Source: Eleusine coracana subsp. coracana
Lineage: Eukaryota > Streptophyta > Magnoliopsida > Poales > Poaceae
DNA length: 64,000 nt
Direction of reading: 5' to 3'
Assembly: GCA_032690845.1 (NCBI GenBank)
Contig: CM064423.1
Span: 30,774,044-30,838,043, forward strand
Below the pieces are notes generated by a model. It was not told where the DNA came from. It worked only from the letters and a program-made list of their open reading frames with translations, and ran no database searches. This document shows, in pieces, positions 34,588 to 46,775 of the stretch; position 1 is the first letter of the stretch; each line of letters starts with the position of its first letter. Both the position numbers and the translations under genes were made by a program.

Positions 34588-37489
34588 TGTAATACCCAAT
34601 TTTAAAAAAAGCTAGTAGCAGCAGGATTTTTGGGCCTATTGCGCTTAATGGAGGGCAATTAAGGCCTAATTAGAGTCCAGTTTGAGGGAGAGGAGGAACT
34701 AACCTAATTGACCTACGTCCCTTCCAGCCTGGCGGCTGTAACATCAACTCTATTGATGGTGGAAACAAATCTGGGTGTCCTCCTGGCTGCCAGGCGATCC
34801 TAGTGGGAGGAGGCAAGAAGGTAGTGTTATTGGCCGGTTGCATGGTTTCGGTGCAGTAGGGAGAGAAGAGCAGCCTTGATCTCGTGCAGGTAACCATTAA
34901 TGCAGATCTTCTTGTTCTTTGTCTCCTCGTTTCATCTCAGGTTTAGTCCTGGCCATTAGTGTTTAATCCATAGGATCAGGACATCGTGACCTTTCCTGGT
35001 TACCTGCAGCCTGTGCAGTGTTCAATCAATCCAGTTTTCGAGGCCTTTATCATTTGAATCTCAAACTTGTTAGAATACGAAAGTTGTAGAGCGTTTGATT
35101 ATCTTTCTTTGGAGTACAAAAACACTCAATTTGGTCGAGGGTTGAAGGCGCTAGATCTTTCGAAAGTTCAGGAGTCGCAGCTGTCCAGCAGTTATCTGTT
35201 GACATACAGTAGCAGTTCGAAGGCCGATTCGGGGATCTTAGAGATCGATTCTGACAAACCCTATATAACGAAATTTGTAGAGCATCTCATGATCTTTTCA
35301 GATTGTATTTATTCACATTATTTGGTCGAGTATAACAAAAGTTGTGCATCTCTGAAGATTACTGTCGAGCTTCAAAATTCTGCCAGTACAGTTCTGATTT
35401 TTGATGTTGTTCGACTGTTTAAGGTGTCCTAGATGCCTAGTTTGCCCAGAGAATTATGAAACGTTTTATAGTACAGTTTGTAATATTTCCATAGGGTATT
35501 TATTCACTAAATTTAGTGGAGTATTCAGAGAGATATGGAGTTTTGAAGTTAGGTGTCTTACAGTTCGAGGATAAGATGTGCTGCATTATAGGCTGTTTCA
35601 CAGCGTGTAGTTGTCCAAATTGAATTTTGTGTTGAATACCAAACTTGTAGGGTTTGATGTGTAGATGCTCCTGGAGTGTTTACTTTCCACCTTATTAATT
35701 ATAGTTTTAAAGTTATAAAAAAAGTACTAAACACAACTGACATCCGATTATTCGCTTGTTCTTTTCCGTCGTTCTTGGGCTGGGGCGTAGAAACGATTTA
35801 TTCATTGTTGGTTGTTTTCGCATGATTGTTTTGGTGCTAAGAATTTCTTGCGATCAGGTGGTGCTCCTTCAGACCGTGCTTAGCTTTGTGACTTGACTAT
35901 TGGAGAAGGCAAGTAAACGTAGCGCCATGGTCTACATGCTTTAACTCTGTTATTTGAATTGCCTCCACTAAATTTTAGTACTTCACATCAGCAAGATAAT
36001 TTATTAATTGGAAGTTATTTGTCTCTTTTGAAGTATTCTTATATCATATTATTGCAATTCTATTTGCATACGAAATTTGAAGCACACATGAGTTCATACA
36101 TTGCAATGCACATTGAATTAAGCAATATGGTTGCAGCCCTCACTTCTTTTTGTTTGGATTTGAGGGTAGAAGTGAAGTCATATATTGCATTACATCATTT
36201 ACACCTGCATTTGCATGAAAGTTTATATCTATATCTATATTATAAATATTAAACTTCAACTCATCTAAAGACATCCTACAACCTACATACCCAATAAATC
36301 TATACCTTTGATTCCACTCCCCTTTTAATTATAGCCCTCTAATTAAATTCGGGTCCATTGACAGGTATGACATGACAAAAAATTACATGGGAAGCAATCG
36401 CGGCATCGATCGCTAGCTTTGGCTGGCCAAACGTAATCATAAGGATTTGTTTCCAAAAGACATCGGTCTTCGTTCTGCCGTGATTGCCGGTTAGCTCGCC
36501 GCACAAACGGCTTCGACACTCTCCGTCGGCGGCAAGGGAAGCCTCTCCTCGTCGGCGCCCCTCTCCGCCTCGTGGCACCGGTCCGCTCTGCCACGTCACC
36601 ACGGAGCGGCTCGCCATCACGCTCTCCACTAACACAGCTAGCTCACGTTCTGCTACGAGGATGCGCCCGAGAATCACGTCTTCTTCCCCCGGTTTTACCT
36701 CTTTCCTTCATTCGCTTCCTCGTCATATCATAATCTACAGGAGGAGAGGACAACCTCACGTCACCGGCGTGGGTTCCCTCGAGGCCCTGATATCCCATCG
36801 AGTTGTAGCGATCGAGCGCGGCGAAACCACCGGAACATGCCTTCTCCTACGCGGCGGCCATTGCTCGAGGCGGGGCCAAGCACGCGCACCCTGCGTCGAG
36901 CCGATGCTTGTGGTGGTGGCGGCGTCATGGGATGCGCTGCGACCGGAAACATGATCGCCGAGGCCTGCCCTACCTTAAGACTCGGTGAGATCTAGGGGCG
37001 ACATTCGAGCGGGTCGGGATCCCATTGAAGCGTGAGCTCGAGGGTCCCCTTCCCTTCCAATGCTGGTCGCGCCCCCTCCTCCCACCGGGTAATAGGCAAT
37101 GAGATCCACGATGGATCGACGGGCCACTCGACGAGATGCAAGGCGGCTGGATCCCCGATGGGCTGCAGGACATCGTCGACTGAAGCTGCCTCATTCCACA
37201 CATGTATAGATCTTTGCAGGAAATGATCTGCTATGCCGATGGCGCCGTTCTAAATGGAGGGGTCCAACCTCGCCGTTTCTTGAAGTTCGTCTTTTTTGTT
37301 GTGTGCCTAATCTTCGCTTATTCGCAACGGAGGTTCACTGAAACTGATATGCTCGTTGTCGGCACAGGTCAGTTCCAGCATCTTCTTTGTGTATGAGGCC
37401 ATGAATCCTGTACAATGTGATATTTGATGATACATATGTTCAATTTGCTTGGTCTTGGTTTTGATTTTGAAGAAGACTGTTGGATTTGC

Positions 37490-38985
37490 AGCTGTGGTTC
37501 GCATTGCTTGCACCGTGGTCAGTGCGGTGTGAATATCGGTAAGTCTATCATATTCCTTGCACCATAGACTCGAGATCTGGTCATTCGTTGATGCCCATCA
37601 GCTAGCCAGGTTGTCACTTGGTTATAGGAAGGGCATTATCTAGCTTATTGATTTGGCCACCTGCCTGGGCTCTACTGGTACAAGATTCCACTTTTGCGGT
37701 CATATAGGTATAAGCAAACTATGTGCTCGATCAAATGCTCCACTGTTAATGAAACATGTAAAACTCATTTAATCATGATGCAGGGAACTCTGACGGAAAT
37801 GATATAGTAATGCCTCCAGGTTCATGTTGAAGTACAAAATAGTAGTGTATACGACATATTCAAGAATGGTCGAATATGAGATTTCCCTCTTTTACTAAGT
37901 ACAACCTGTGTACATCAAGTATTTCATATAAAATAAAATGTGTAAAAAATACAATTTTTAGGTAGCCGCCAGGGTTTCTTTCATCGAAGTCAGAAATGTA
38001 CTACCGCTCCTTAGGCTTTTTTATTATATTTGACCAAAACTAATCTTCAACTTTATTTGACCAAAACTAATCTTCAAAGCTGGTTATTAGGGATGCTTCC
38101 ATTAAGGTATTGTTTTTGAGTGAATTAGGGTTGTGCATATTTAATTAAATTATCTTTCACTGCTGAGATTGTCCCTTTGTTTTTTATGGCAAATCAATTA
38201 GTTCAACAGGTCCTCCAAGCAATGGTGGCTTATTGATTCGTCTAAAAAATATATCGAGCCAGGTTCTAGACTAAAAGTTGTTTTGTCGGTATGATTTAAG
38301 TAAAAGTGGCTTTTGATTTACCAATTTAATTTGTATTTACCTTGTGCTTTCCTCATGAATCTGATCCTACATTCTACTCAGCTTTTAGTCTTGCACCTTT
38401 TGTTTCCCAGGACTACATAGAAGGATGCATTGGGATCAGTAGCCGTGAATGTTTCCTGATGCCAGATGGTGGAGTGAATCTGGTTGCTTTACTTGGAAAT
38501 GGAATAGGTGTCCAGTCTTTTTTAACTATGCATTTATTATTATATTTATTTTTACAATTTCCACGATGTGTTCTTACCTGATGCAAAATAACATCGAATT
38601 GCAGATGTATGTTCTATGTTGCTCTCTATTCTTCAATTTATTTGCTTTGTTCATTGGCTTACTGCTCTATTTTTATCACACTTGTGAGTTTGCTAAACTA
38701 ATGATGATAGCTTATTTTGGTTGCATCTTATGAGTCCCAAGAGAACTGTCACACTGCTATGGAAGTCGTAGTGATTCAATTTATTTGGATTATCGAATTA
38801 ATCATAATTAATTGTTCACTAACACTGCCTAATCTGTTGATATAATGGAGGAAGGGTCAGCTTGGAAGCTGGAACCTGGTGATGGCACTGGGGCTGCAAG
38901 GCAAACAGGTACAAAATTTGCTGGTGTGGAGGCACCTCCAACAATCTCACAACTTGATGACGAGATGGAAGTTGTGACACCACAA
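37490..38985 (+). pseudogene. Exon-like gene pieces inside Helitron copy 1 (unrecognised host gene)
   Basis: Several pieces look like exons. 37490-37540 reads SCGSHCLHRGQCGVNIG before a GTAAG donor. About 38211-38272 reads GPPSNGGLLIRLKNIS. 38411-38507 lies between an AG acceptor and a GTGTCC donor and encodes DYIEGCIGISSRECF and then GVNLVALLGNG. About 38845-38990 reads EGSAWKLEPGDGTG, then APPTISQLDDEMEVV, and a stop. The same pieces, with several substitutions, are in copy 2 on the minus strand and still read open there. Helitrons commonly capture host gene pieces; the donor gene is not recognised. GC-rich ORFs on both strands at 36340-37240 may include its first exon, but the frame is unclear. 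Confidence 0.5.
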
Positions 38986-39447
38986 GGACACTAGCAATAT
39001 CGCATCTCCACTTCAACAGCATTTGAAGTACCAATATTGCTGACGGTACCTCTCAAAGTGAGGATATTGTTTACCAACCATATAAAATTCGATGATTTGT
39101 AAATGTAACATTTTCTTGAGGAACGTGTCCATTCCATAAAGCCAACATGATAATTTTATATTTATAGAAAAAGCATGTATTGTCAGGTCACTTATTTGGT
39201 TCAGGTTTCATCTTTTGATTATTTTGATCAATATATATTAAATTTTACATGGAAAATTTTAATATGTTCTCTATTTACCATTAGTTAGAAATATGTATTT
39301 CCCTTTTATCAATTATGATCTGACATTTCACATTTTTGAAACATAAGTAGTAATGGCATCGGTTCCTTTTTTTTGTCAATTACTATTGCACTAATAATGG
39401 GTTATTTTATATTTCGATTTGATAAAAGATTACTTTACATGTCATAA

Positions 39448-40371
39448 TGATGAGGACATCACTCCTATGGATACACACAACACTCCTCCAATTCTGGACT
39501 TGTAAGGTCCAATGACTAGAGCTCGTGCACGACGACTAAATTTAGAAGTGAGCTCGTTCCTACGTTCTTCGCTATATGTTAATTTTGAGAATGGTTTGCT
39601 ACCTAATGATTATTTTATGATTAGAAACCATGGAGAGGACCAGGAGATGATGGGAGAAGGAGTTAGGAACGTAGAGGACCAGCAAGAGCTTGGAAGCCAA
39701 AGTGGAGGCCCAATCAAAACCGACTTCGAGTCTGTTTCGGGGCCCAGGACTAGTCTGCACTAAAACAGTCGCCCAGGACGCATACGGACTCGGATTTGGA
39801 CGTTCTACATATGCACAGAAAGATAAGGAGAAGACCTTTCCAATGCTGCCAGCCTCATGTCAAAATTCGTCTGGAGTCATCGGGAATCGTTGAAACAAGA
39901 GAGAGTCCAAAATCTGTGTCGGTGCTGCGTCGCCTATTTTTGACCTTTGGGCTTTGTATCTAGTTGAGCCCAAATTAGGGGCGCGTCCAGAGGGTCTTGC
40001 ACGACCCTACGGTCTTTATATACAGCCGCCGCCGCACCATTAGGGTTTGGTTTTTGCTTAGATCAATTCTGTTCATAAACAGTTTCGCCGTTCATCGGTT
40101 TGTGAGACCCCAACTTCGAGAGTTTAATCATACATCTGCAATTGTGTTGCATTCTTCGTTGTTCTTGCTTGTGTTCTTGATTCACAGGCAGGGATTAGCC
40201 TTCTCGGCGAGGTCAATCGTCTTTGGACGGTTGATAACCAGAGGAGACGTCGTGCTGCGATTGCGGGGTTTAGAACGTGCTGTTCTGAAGCCGGATCGAT
40301 TTGTGTGTCGCCTCTGACCAAATCAACTTACCAAGAACCTTTCGGAAGATCAGGAACCCTTGTTCACATTA
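39448..40371 (+). repeat. 5' LTR of CRM element B (924 bp)
   Basis: It starts TGATGAGGACATC and ends CACATTA (CACATCA in sister LTRs). A TATA box lies at about 40014-40021 (TTTATATA). A pol-tail reading frame crosses its first 316 bp (to the TAA at 39761-39763). Confidence 0.9.
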
Positions 40372-40373
40372 AG

Positions 40374-40386
40374 TGGTAATCAGAGC
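40374..40386 (+). promoter_or_regulatory. PBS of CRM element B
   Basis: TGGTAATCAGAGC is the initiator-tRNA-Met site with one extra A compared with element A (15341-15352). Confidence 0.85.
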
Positions 40387-41578
40387 TTCAGGTGCACCGT
40401 CAGGTTCGCACTACCCTTTAGTGTTGTTTTCGTGTTCTTCCTATCGTCCACAGAAAATACAAAAAAAAATTTCCCCCGCCCATAACCACGTGTTTAGCCT
40501 TTGCATATTTCAATTTCAGAGTCCGTAGTGTTGAGTTTGTGCCCTAGTTCTTGTTTAGTCGCTGGTTTAGTTTGTGTTTTTATCGTCAGTAGTGTTTCCC
40601 TTGCAACCCTAGCCGCCATCCCCTTCACCATCCTCGGTTTTGTCGGCTTTGTGTGCTAGGGTTGATTGATCAACACGCCCACCCTAATCCCACCCTAAAC
40701 CTACCCTCCCCACCTCGGACCAATTTTCATATATTCCACTTTCCGCTGCATCCACCTCGCCAAAAAAAAAATTCCTACCCGACCCCAAGCCGACTCGGGT
40801 TTCACTCAAACCCCCGGTTTCTTCATAACCGATTCCGACACCCTTTTGGTAAAACGGCCATAACTTTTCGCTCGGTTGTCCGTTTTGGCTCAAATTTTTA
40901 CAGGAGATTCTTGACAAAAAGTTGAGCATACCCACAGTAGGCTACACCCTGTGTGCCCTCGTCAAAAAATTCAAAAAAAAATCGGGAAGATAAAGAAAAA
41001 ATTCATTCAAGTTGAAACCCGACGTTTTCTGAAACTTCAAGATTTTCTGTAGGCCACGTCCTAGCTCGGTTTGAGCTGAAATTCTTTGTGGTTTCTCCCC
41101 GTTTGCTAGTGAGTTGGAAACAAATATCAAAAAAATAAAATAAAATAAAAAAATTTGGGATTCCTACTAGTGCTCTATCTAGCCCCCTGGAATTTCTGAG
41201 TTTGGCTGTTTTACACTAAGCCCCCTGTTATCAACTGTGTCCCTTTGTCTCCTTGTTTCTTCTTTGCTATCACTACTGTTCTAGGACATAGTTAGACCAG
41301 CAACTAGGGACAAGTTACTTGGACACTTATTCAGCTTTACTATCTGTTTTTGATTTATGTGCCACTCATATATATATATATTTGGTCTTCCTAGCTCTAC
41401 ATACTTCTTCTGGACAGCACATAGGTTATTTTGTAACCCTTGCAATCGTGGAACACAGCTCCCTGGTATCCTTCGCTTTGTTGTTTTTAGAACTTTAGAG
41501 GAGCTTTGCAGGAAGCTTCCTTTTGCTGTGTTGAGAGGCACCACTGCTTAGTACTTTTGTAGGGATAACCTTCACTTT

Positions 41579-42830
41579 TTGTTTCCTGTTTTAGTGTTTC
41601 TGATGTTAGGAAGCGATGGAGAGGGTGCTTCACCCTCAAAATTTGATGAGTGCGTGAGCCAAAGTCAGCTACAGAAGGCTTTGCAGGCGGTTCAGAGTGA
41701 TTTGGTAGAGACGATCACCAGGGCCGTCACAGACGCCGTCACCAAGCTTCACCTGGGAGAAAGCATTGAGCGGTTAGATAAGAGAGTCTCTAAGCTAACC
41801 AATCAGGTTGTCGAATTGGAGACCGCTCACAAGACCACCAACACCAGCACCAACACTAACACCAACAACGACGTTGAAGACGATCATGATGAAGCAACGG
41901 TGTATAAGGCTGATGGCACCGTCGATAGGTCAGCTACAAGGACCGCAAGGTTACGACATCGTTTGCAACGTAACCCTCAAGGTATGGGTGGTTTCCACAA
42001 CCACAACCGTCGCACACAACGTAACCATGCTCCAGATGACCCGTATGCTAAAATTAAGTTTTAAATTCCTTCATTTTCGGGTCAGGACGATGGTGATGCT
42101 TACCTTGATTGGGAAATGACGGTAGAACAAAAATTTAATGCCCACCTTGTTCCTGAACAACATAGAGTTAGACAAGCCACTAGTGAGTTTAAAGACTTTG
42201 CTATTGTTTGGTGAAGTGGTCTAGCTGCTGAAACCGATTTGCCTACTACTTGGAAAGAACTTAAGGTAGAAATACGTGATCGTTTTGTTCCTCCTTCTTT
42301 TTATAGAGAAATTCGTAATAAACTGCAGCGTTTAGATCAAGGAGATAAAACTGTTCAGGAGTATTTTAGTGAGCTTCAGAAGGGTTTGATTCGTTGTGCT
42401 GTGGTTGAAAAAGTAGAGGATCAGATTTGCCGCTTTTATTCTGGTTTGAGAAAAGAAATTCAGGACATCCTTGATTATAAAAAATTTTATACCCTCAACC
42501 AGTGTTTCCAGTATGCTATGCTTGCAGAGAAAGAATCACAGGGACTTTTCCAGACTTTTGAGGAGTACAGCAAGTCCAGGAATTTCTATTCACCATGGTC
42601 GACGGGGACTTCGGGGCTGTCCAAGCCATCTTTCCGGCCGCCCCCACCAGCTAGTGTTGTTTCTGCAGCACCAAGATCAGCCCCTGCCCCTTCTACGCGC
42701 TCAGGTAAAAATTCTGTGCAGGTACCGGCTAGTAGTGCCTCCTCTGTTGCTTTGACGGGACGCACTACAGGGATTCAGTGCCACCGCTGTCATGGTCTTG
42801 GCCATGTGCAGAAAGATTGCCCAAGTAGGC
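41579..42830 (+). pseudogene. CRM element B gag
   Basis: A frame from 41579 covers the N-terminal part (GEGASPSKFDECVSQSQ, coiled coil, short Asn-Thr repeat) and stops at 42062 (TAA). A second stop (TGA) is at about 42213. The frame then continues from 42239 with the gag core (RFVPPSFYREIRNKLQRLD) and a CCHC zinc knuckle CHRCHGLGHVQKDC at about 42779-42820. The 42239-43708 frame runs on without stop into the protease, so gag and pol form one polyprotein in this family. Gag would coat the genomic RNA in the particle. Confidence 0.85.
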
Positions 42831-43708
42831 GGGCATATGTGGCGACCGATGATGGCGGTTACATGAGCACCTCTGATGTGGAGGATGAGGAGGAGGATGT
42901 CGCTGCCACCAGCGGTGACCTCGTCCTTGGAGGCATCGATACCACGGGCTACATGAATATTATTGTGCAGCGTGTGCTTAGCACACAAATCCAGCAGCCC
43001 GAGATGATGCAACGACATAACTTGTTCCAGATTTTCTTCGTCATCAAGAACCGTCGAGCACGTGTCATCATTGATAGAGGAAGCTGCAACAATTTGGTGA
43101 GTTCTGATGTGGTTAAGAAGCTTGATTTGATCACACGCCCACATCCACATCCATACTACATTCAGTGGTTAAATGACTCTGGAAAAGCTAAGGTAATACA
43201 AACTTGCAGAGTTCCTTTTTCCATTGGTTCATATGTGGATTCTGTTGATTGTGATGTTGTACCCATGCAAGCTTGTTCACTTTTATTGGGTAGACCTTGG
43301 GAATTTGATAATGATGTTGTACACCATGGTAAAAGTAATAAGTACACTTTTATGCATAAAGGAACTAAAATTACTTTGTTACTAATGACCCCTGCTGAAA
43401 TTGTACAAGCTGATTTAGAACGAGCTGCTAGTTTGAAAAATAAAAGCCCTAAAATTCAGCAACCTGTTAATTCTTCTTCTACACCAAGTAATGTTAATGA
43501 TTCTTCAAGTTCTAAGGGTGCTGCAATTAAATTACAAGGTCGTTCATGTCTTGCCACAAAATCTGAGCTTGCTGAAATTTCTACTGATGATATTTGCTAT
43601 GCTTTGATATGCAAACAAGCCTTGTTTTCGCTTGGTGATATTGCTTCTAGTGCTTTGCCTCCTGCTGTCACTAACCTTTTGCAGGAGTATGAGGATGTTC
43701 CCAGCTGA
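42831..43708 (+). pseudogene. CRM element B protease and linker
   Basis: Within the open frame 42239-43708 the aspartic-protease motif reads VIIDRGSCNNLVS at about 43063-43100. Related elements, as I remember them, have a small residue after the catalytic Asp (IDGGS); Arg here should inactivate the enzyme. The later motif LLLGRPWEFD lies at about 43283-43310. The frame stops at 43708 (TGA) because of a frameshift about 10-20 nt earlier, at the border to RT. Confidence 0.8.
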
Positions 43709-44303
43709 GATACCCCCGGGATTGCCACCTTTGAGAGGGATTAAGCATCAAATTGATTTGATTCCTGGTGCTACTTTACCAAACCGTGCTGCTTATAGGA
43801 CCAACCCTGAGGAGACTAAGGAGATACAACGACAAGTCCAAGACCTTTTGGATCGTGGGTATGTTCGTCAATCACTTAGTCCTTGTGCTGTTCCTGTACT
43901 TTTGGTTCCTAAGAAAGATGGTTCTTGCCGTATGTGTGTAGATTGTAGAGCCATTAATAACATTACTATTAGGTATCGTCATCCTATTCCTAGGCTAGAC
44001 GACATGCTTGATGAGTTATGTGGTGCTATAATTTTCACTAAAATTGATTTACGTAGTGCCTACCATCAAATTAGAATGAAACTTGGAGATGAATGGAAAA
44101 CAGCTTTCAAAACCAAATTCGGGTTGTATGAGTGGTTAGTAATGCCTTTTGGGTTGACTAATGCACCCAGTACTTTCATGCGTTTGATGAATGAGGTTTT
44201 AAGACCTTTTATTGGCAAATTTGTGGTTGTTTACTTTGATGATATCTTGATTTATAGCAAATCCATGGATGATCATATGATTCATTTGCATGCTGTTTTT
44301 TGA
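43695..44303 (+). pseudogene. CRM element B reverse transcriptase, C-terminal part deleted
   Basis: The RT starts in a new frame after a shift near 43695 (FPAEIPPGLPPLRG). It shows LLVPKKDGSCRMCVD, FTKIDLRSAYHQIRM and the catalytic VVYFDDILIYS (about 44220-44255). After HLHAVF (about 44300) the sequence jumps to RNase H: the part that normally follows (thumb and connection, roughly 80-90 residues) is missing. The joint lies in TTTTTTGATGCTTTGA, where both sides carry a phrase like FDAL, so recombination between two short similar stretches is likely. Confidence 0.87.
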
Positions 44304-44730
44304 TGCTTTGAAGGATAAACTTACACATGCATCATTGCTGCAATTACCCAATTTTGATAAGACTTTTGAGCTTGAATGTGATGCTAGTGGTATAGGCATT
44401 GGTGGTGTTTTGATGCAAGATGGTAAACCTGTTGCATACTTTAGTGAGAAAATTAATGGGCCTGTTTTAAATTATTCCCCGTATGATAAGGAACTATATG
44501 CACTTGTACGTTCTTTAGAGACGTGGCGTCATTATTTGTTGCCCAAAGAATTTGTTATTCATTCTGATCATGAATCACTTAAGTATATTCGTTCTCAATG
44601 CAATTTGAACCGTAGACATGCTAAATGGGTTGAGTTTATTGAGTCTTTTCCTTATATTATTAAACATAAGAAAGGGAAGGATAATGTGATTGCTGATGCT
44701 TTATCTAGGCGATATACTTTGTTGTCTCAA
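44304..44730 (+). pseudogene. CRM element B RNase H
   Basis: It shares an open frame with part of integrase (44290-45018). Motifs are ELECDASGIGIGGVL, SPYDKELYALVRS and HSDHESLKYIRSQ, with the typical end DNVIADALSRR at about 44685-44715. All three acidic residues are kept. Confidence 0.88.
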
Positions 44731-45852
44731 CTTGATTGTAGAATTTTTGGACTTGAGGTAATTAAAGAACAATATGTTGCTGATGTTGATTTTAAAGATG
44801 TATTGCTGCACTGTAAAGAAGGTCGTGCTTGGAACAAATTTGTGTTGAATGATGGTTTCTTGTTTAGAGCTAACCGCCTATGCATTTCAGTTGGTTCCGT
44901 TCGTCTTTTGTTGTTGCAGGAGGCGCATGGAGGTGGATTGATGGGTTATTTTGGTGCTAAGAAGACGGAGGATATTTTGGCCACACTTCTTTTGGCCAAG
45001 GATGAGAAAAGATGTTGAGCGTTTTGTTGCTCGCTACACTACATGTCAAAAAGCTAAGTCTCGTTCGAATCCACATAGTTTATACATGCCACTTCCTGTT
45101 CCTTCTATTCTTTGGGCGGATATTTCTATGGACTTTGTTTTAGGACTGCCTAGGACTAAGAGGGGGAGCGATAGCATTTTTGTTGTTGTGGATCGTTTTT
45201 CCAAGATGGTACACTTTATACCATGTCATAAAACTGATGATGCTAGTTATATTGCTGATCTCTTTTTCAAAGAAATTATACGTTTGCATGGTATGCCTTC
45301 TACTATTGTTTCAGATCGTGATGCAAAATTTTTGAGTCATTTTTGGCGCACGCTTTAGAATAAGTTGGATACAAAGTTGCTATTTTCTACAACTTGCCAT
45401 CCACAAACTCATGGACAAACTGAGGTTGTGAACCGCACTTTGGACACTATGTTACGAGCTATTTTGAAGAAAAATTTGAAGCAATGGGAAGAATGCTTGC
45501 CTCATGTTGAGTTTGCTTATAATCGGGCAACACATTCTACTACCAAGGTAAGTCCCTTCAAGGTAGTGTATGCTGGTAGTAAAGGTAGAAAGGAAGTAAA
45601 GGTTGATGTAGGAGATTTAGTGTGGTTACACTTAAGGAAGGATAGATTTCCAGAATTGAGAAAGTCTAAGCTAATGCCTAGAGCTGATGGTCCATTCAAA
45701 ATAATGGAGAAGATTAATGATAATGCATACAAACTTGAGTTGCCTCCCGAGTTCGAGGTTAGTCCTACTTTTAACATTTCAGATTTGAAACCATACTCGG
45801 GAGAAGAGGATGAGCTTGAGTCGAGGACGACTCCACTTCAAGAGGGGGAGGA
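44731..45852 (+). pseudogene. CRM element B integrase
   Basis: The zinc domain starts at about 44920 (HGGGLMGYFGAKKT: the second His region is altered) and continues after a frame change near 45000 (CQKAKSRSN). The core has Asp in SMDFVLGLP (about 45130), Asp in IVSDRDAKF (about 45310) and Glu in GQTEVVNRT (about 45420). A TAG at 45356-45358 interrupts it. After SPFKVVYAG (about 45575) about 40-50 residues expected in the family are missing, before VDVGDLVWLHLRKDRF. The frame 45365-46087 then runs over the PPT and into the 3' LTR. Confidence 0.87.
45839..45852 (+). promoter_or_regulatory. Polypurine tract of CRM element B
   Basis: AAGAGGGGGAGGA ends directly before the LTR start TGATAAGG at 45853. 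The tract is itself translated as part of pol (QEGEDD). Confidence 0.88.
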
Positions 45853-46775
45853 TGATAAGGACATCACTCCTATGGATACACACAACACTCCTCCAATTCT
45901 GGACTTGCAAGGTCCAATGACTAGAGCTCGTGCACGACGACTAAATTTAGAAGTGAGCTCGTTCCTACGTTCTTCGCTATATGTTACTTTTAAAAATGGT
46001 TTGCTATCTAATGATTATTTTATGATTAGAAACCATGGAGAGGACCAGGAGAAGATGGGAGAAGGAGTTGGGAACGTGGAGGACTAGCAAGGGCTTGGAA
46101 GCCAAAGTGGAGGCCCAATCAAAACCGACTTCGAGTCTGTTTCAGGGCCCAGGACCAGTCTGCACTAAAACAGTCGCCCAGGACGCATACAGACTCGGAT
46201 TTGGACGTTCTACATATGCACGGAAAGATAAGGAGAAGACCTTTCCAATTCCGCCGGCCTCATGTCAAAATTCATCCGGAGTCATCGGGAATCATTGAAA
46301 CAAGAGAGAGTCCAGAATCTGTGTCGGTGCTGCGTCGCCTATTTTTGGCCTTTGGGCTTTGTATCTAGTTGAGCCCAATTAGGGGCGCATCCAGAGGGTC
46401 TTGCACGACCCTAGGGTCTTTATATACAGCCGCCGCCGCACCATTAGGGTTTGGGTTTTGCTTAGATCAATTCTGTTCATAAACAGTTTCGCCATTGATC
46501 GGTTTGTGAGACCCCAACTTCGAGAGTTTAATCATACATCTGTAATTATGTTGCATTCTTCGTTGTTCTTGCTTGTGTTATTGATTCGCAGGCAGGGATT
46601 AGCCTTCTCGGCGAGGTCAATCGTCTTTGGACGGTTGATAACCAGAGGAGACGTCGTGCTGTGATTGCGGGGTTTAGAACGTGCTGTTCTGAAGCCGGAT
46701 CGATTTGTGTGTCGCCTCCGACCAAATCAACTTACCAAGAACCTTTCGAAAGATCGGGAACCCTTGTTCACATCA
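45853..46775 (+). repeat. 3' LTR of CRM element B (923 bp)
   Basis: TGATAAGG to CACATCA, followed by TSD CGTAA at 46776-46780. The pol frame enters it and reads GPMTRARARRLNLEVSSFL, ending early at TAG 46085-46087 (CAG in the 5' LTR). Confidence 0.92.

Larger units (their letters stand above)
39448..46775 (+). mobile_element. CRM-type gypsy element B, full length with internal deletions
   Basis: Two LTRs (39448-40371 and 45853-46775) flank PBS (40374-40386), gag, protease, RT, RNase H, integrase and PPT. The TSD is CATAA (39443-39447) and CGTAA (46776-46780), one difference; the uninterrupted Helitron copy at 48010-51502 shows the empty site GTCGTAAGG in complement. The CRM clade is inferred from the gag core, the CHRCHGLGH knuckle and the pol tail that runs into the LTR. 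The LTRs differ at about a dozen sites in their first 250 bp, mostly transitions, so the insertion is not recent. Confidence 0.92.

Noticed and set aside
36339..37240. Overlapping long ORFs on both strands in the GC-rich 5' part of Helitron copy 1 (and 50297-51215 in copy 2)
   Set aside because: High GC makes stop codons rare in all frames; frames are not conserved cleanly between copies and no domain is visible. At most a captured first exon.
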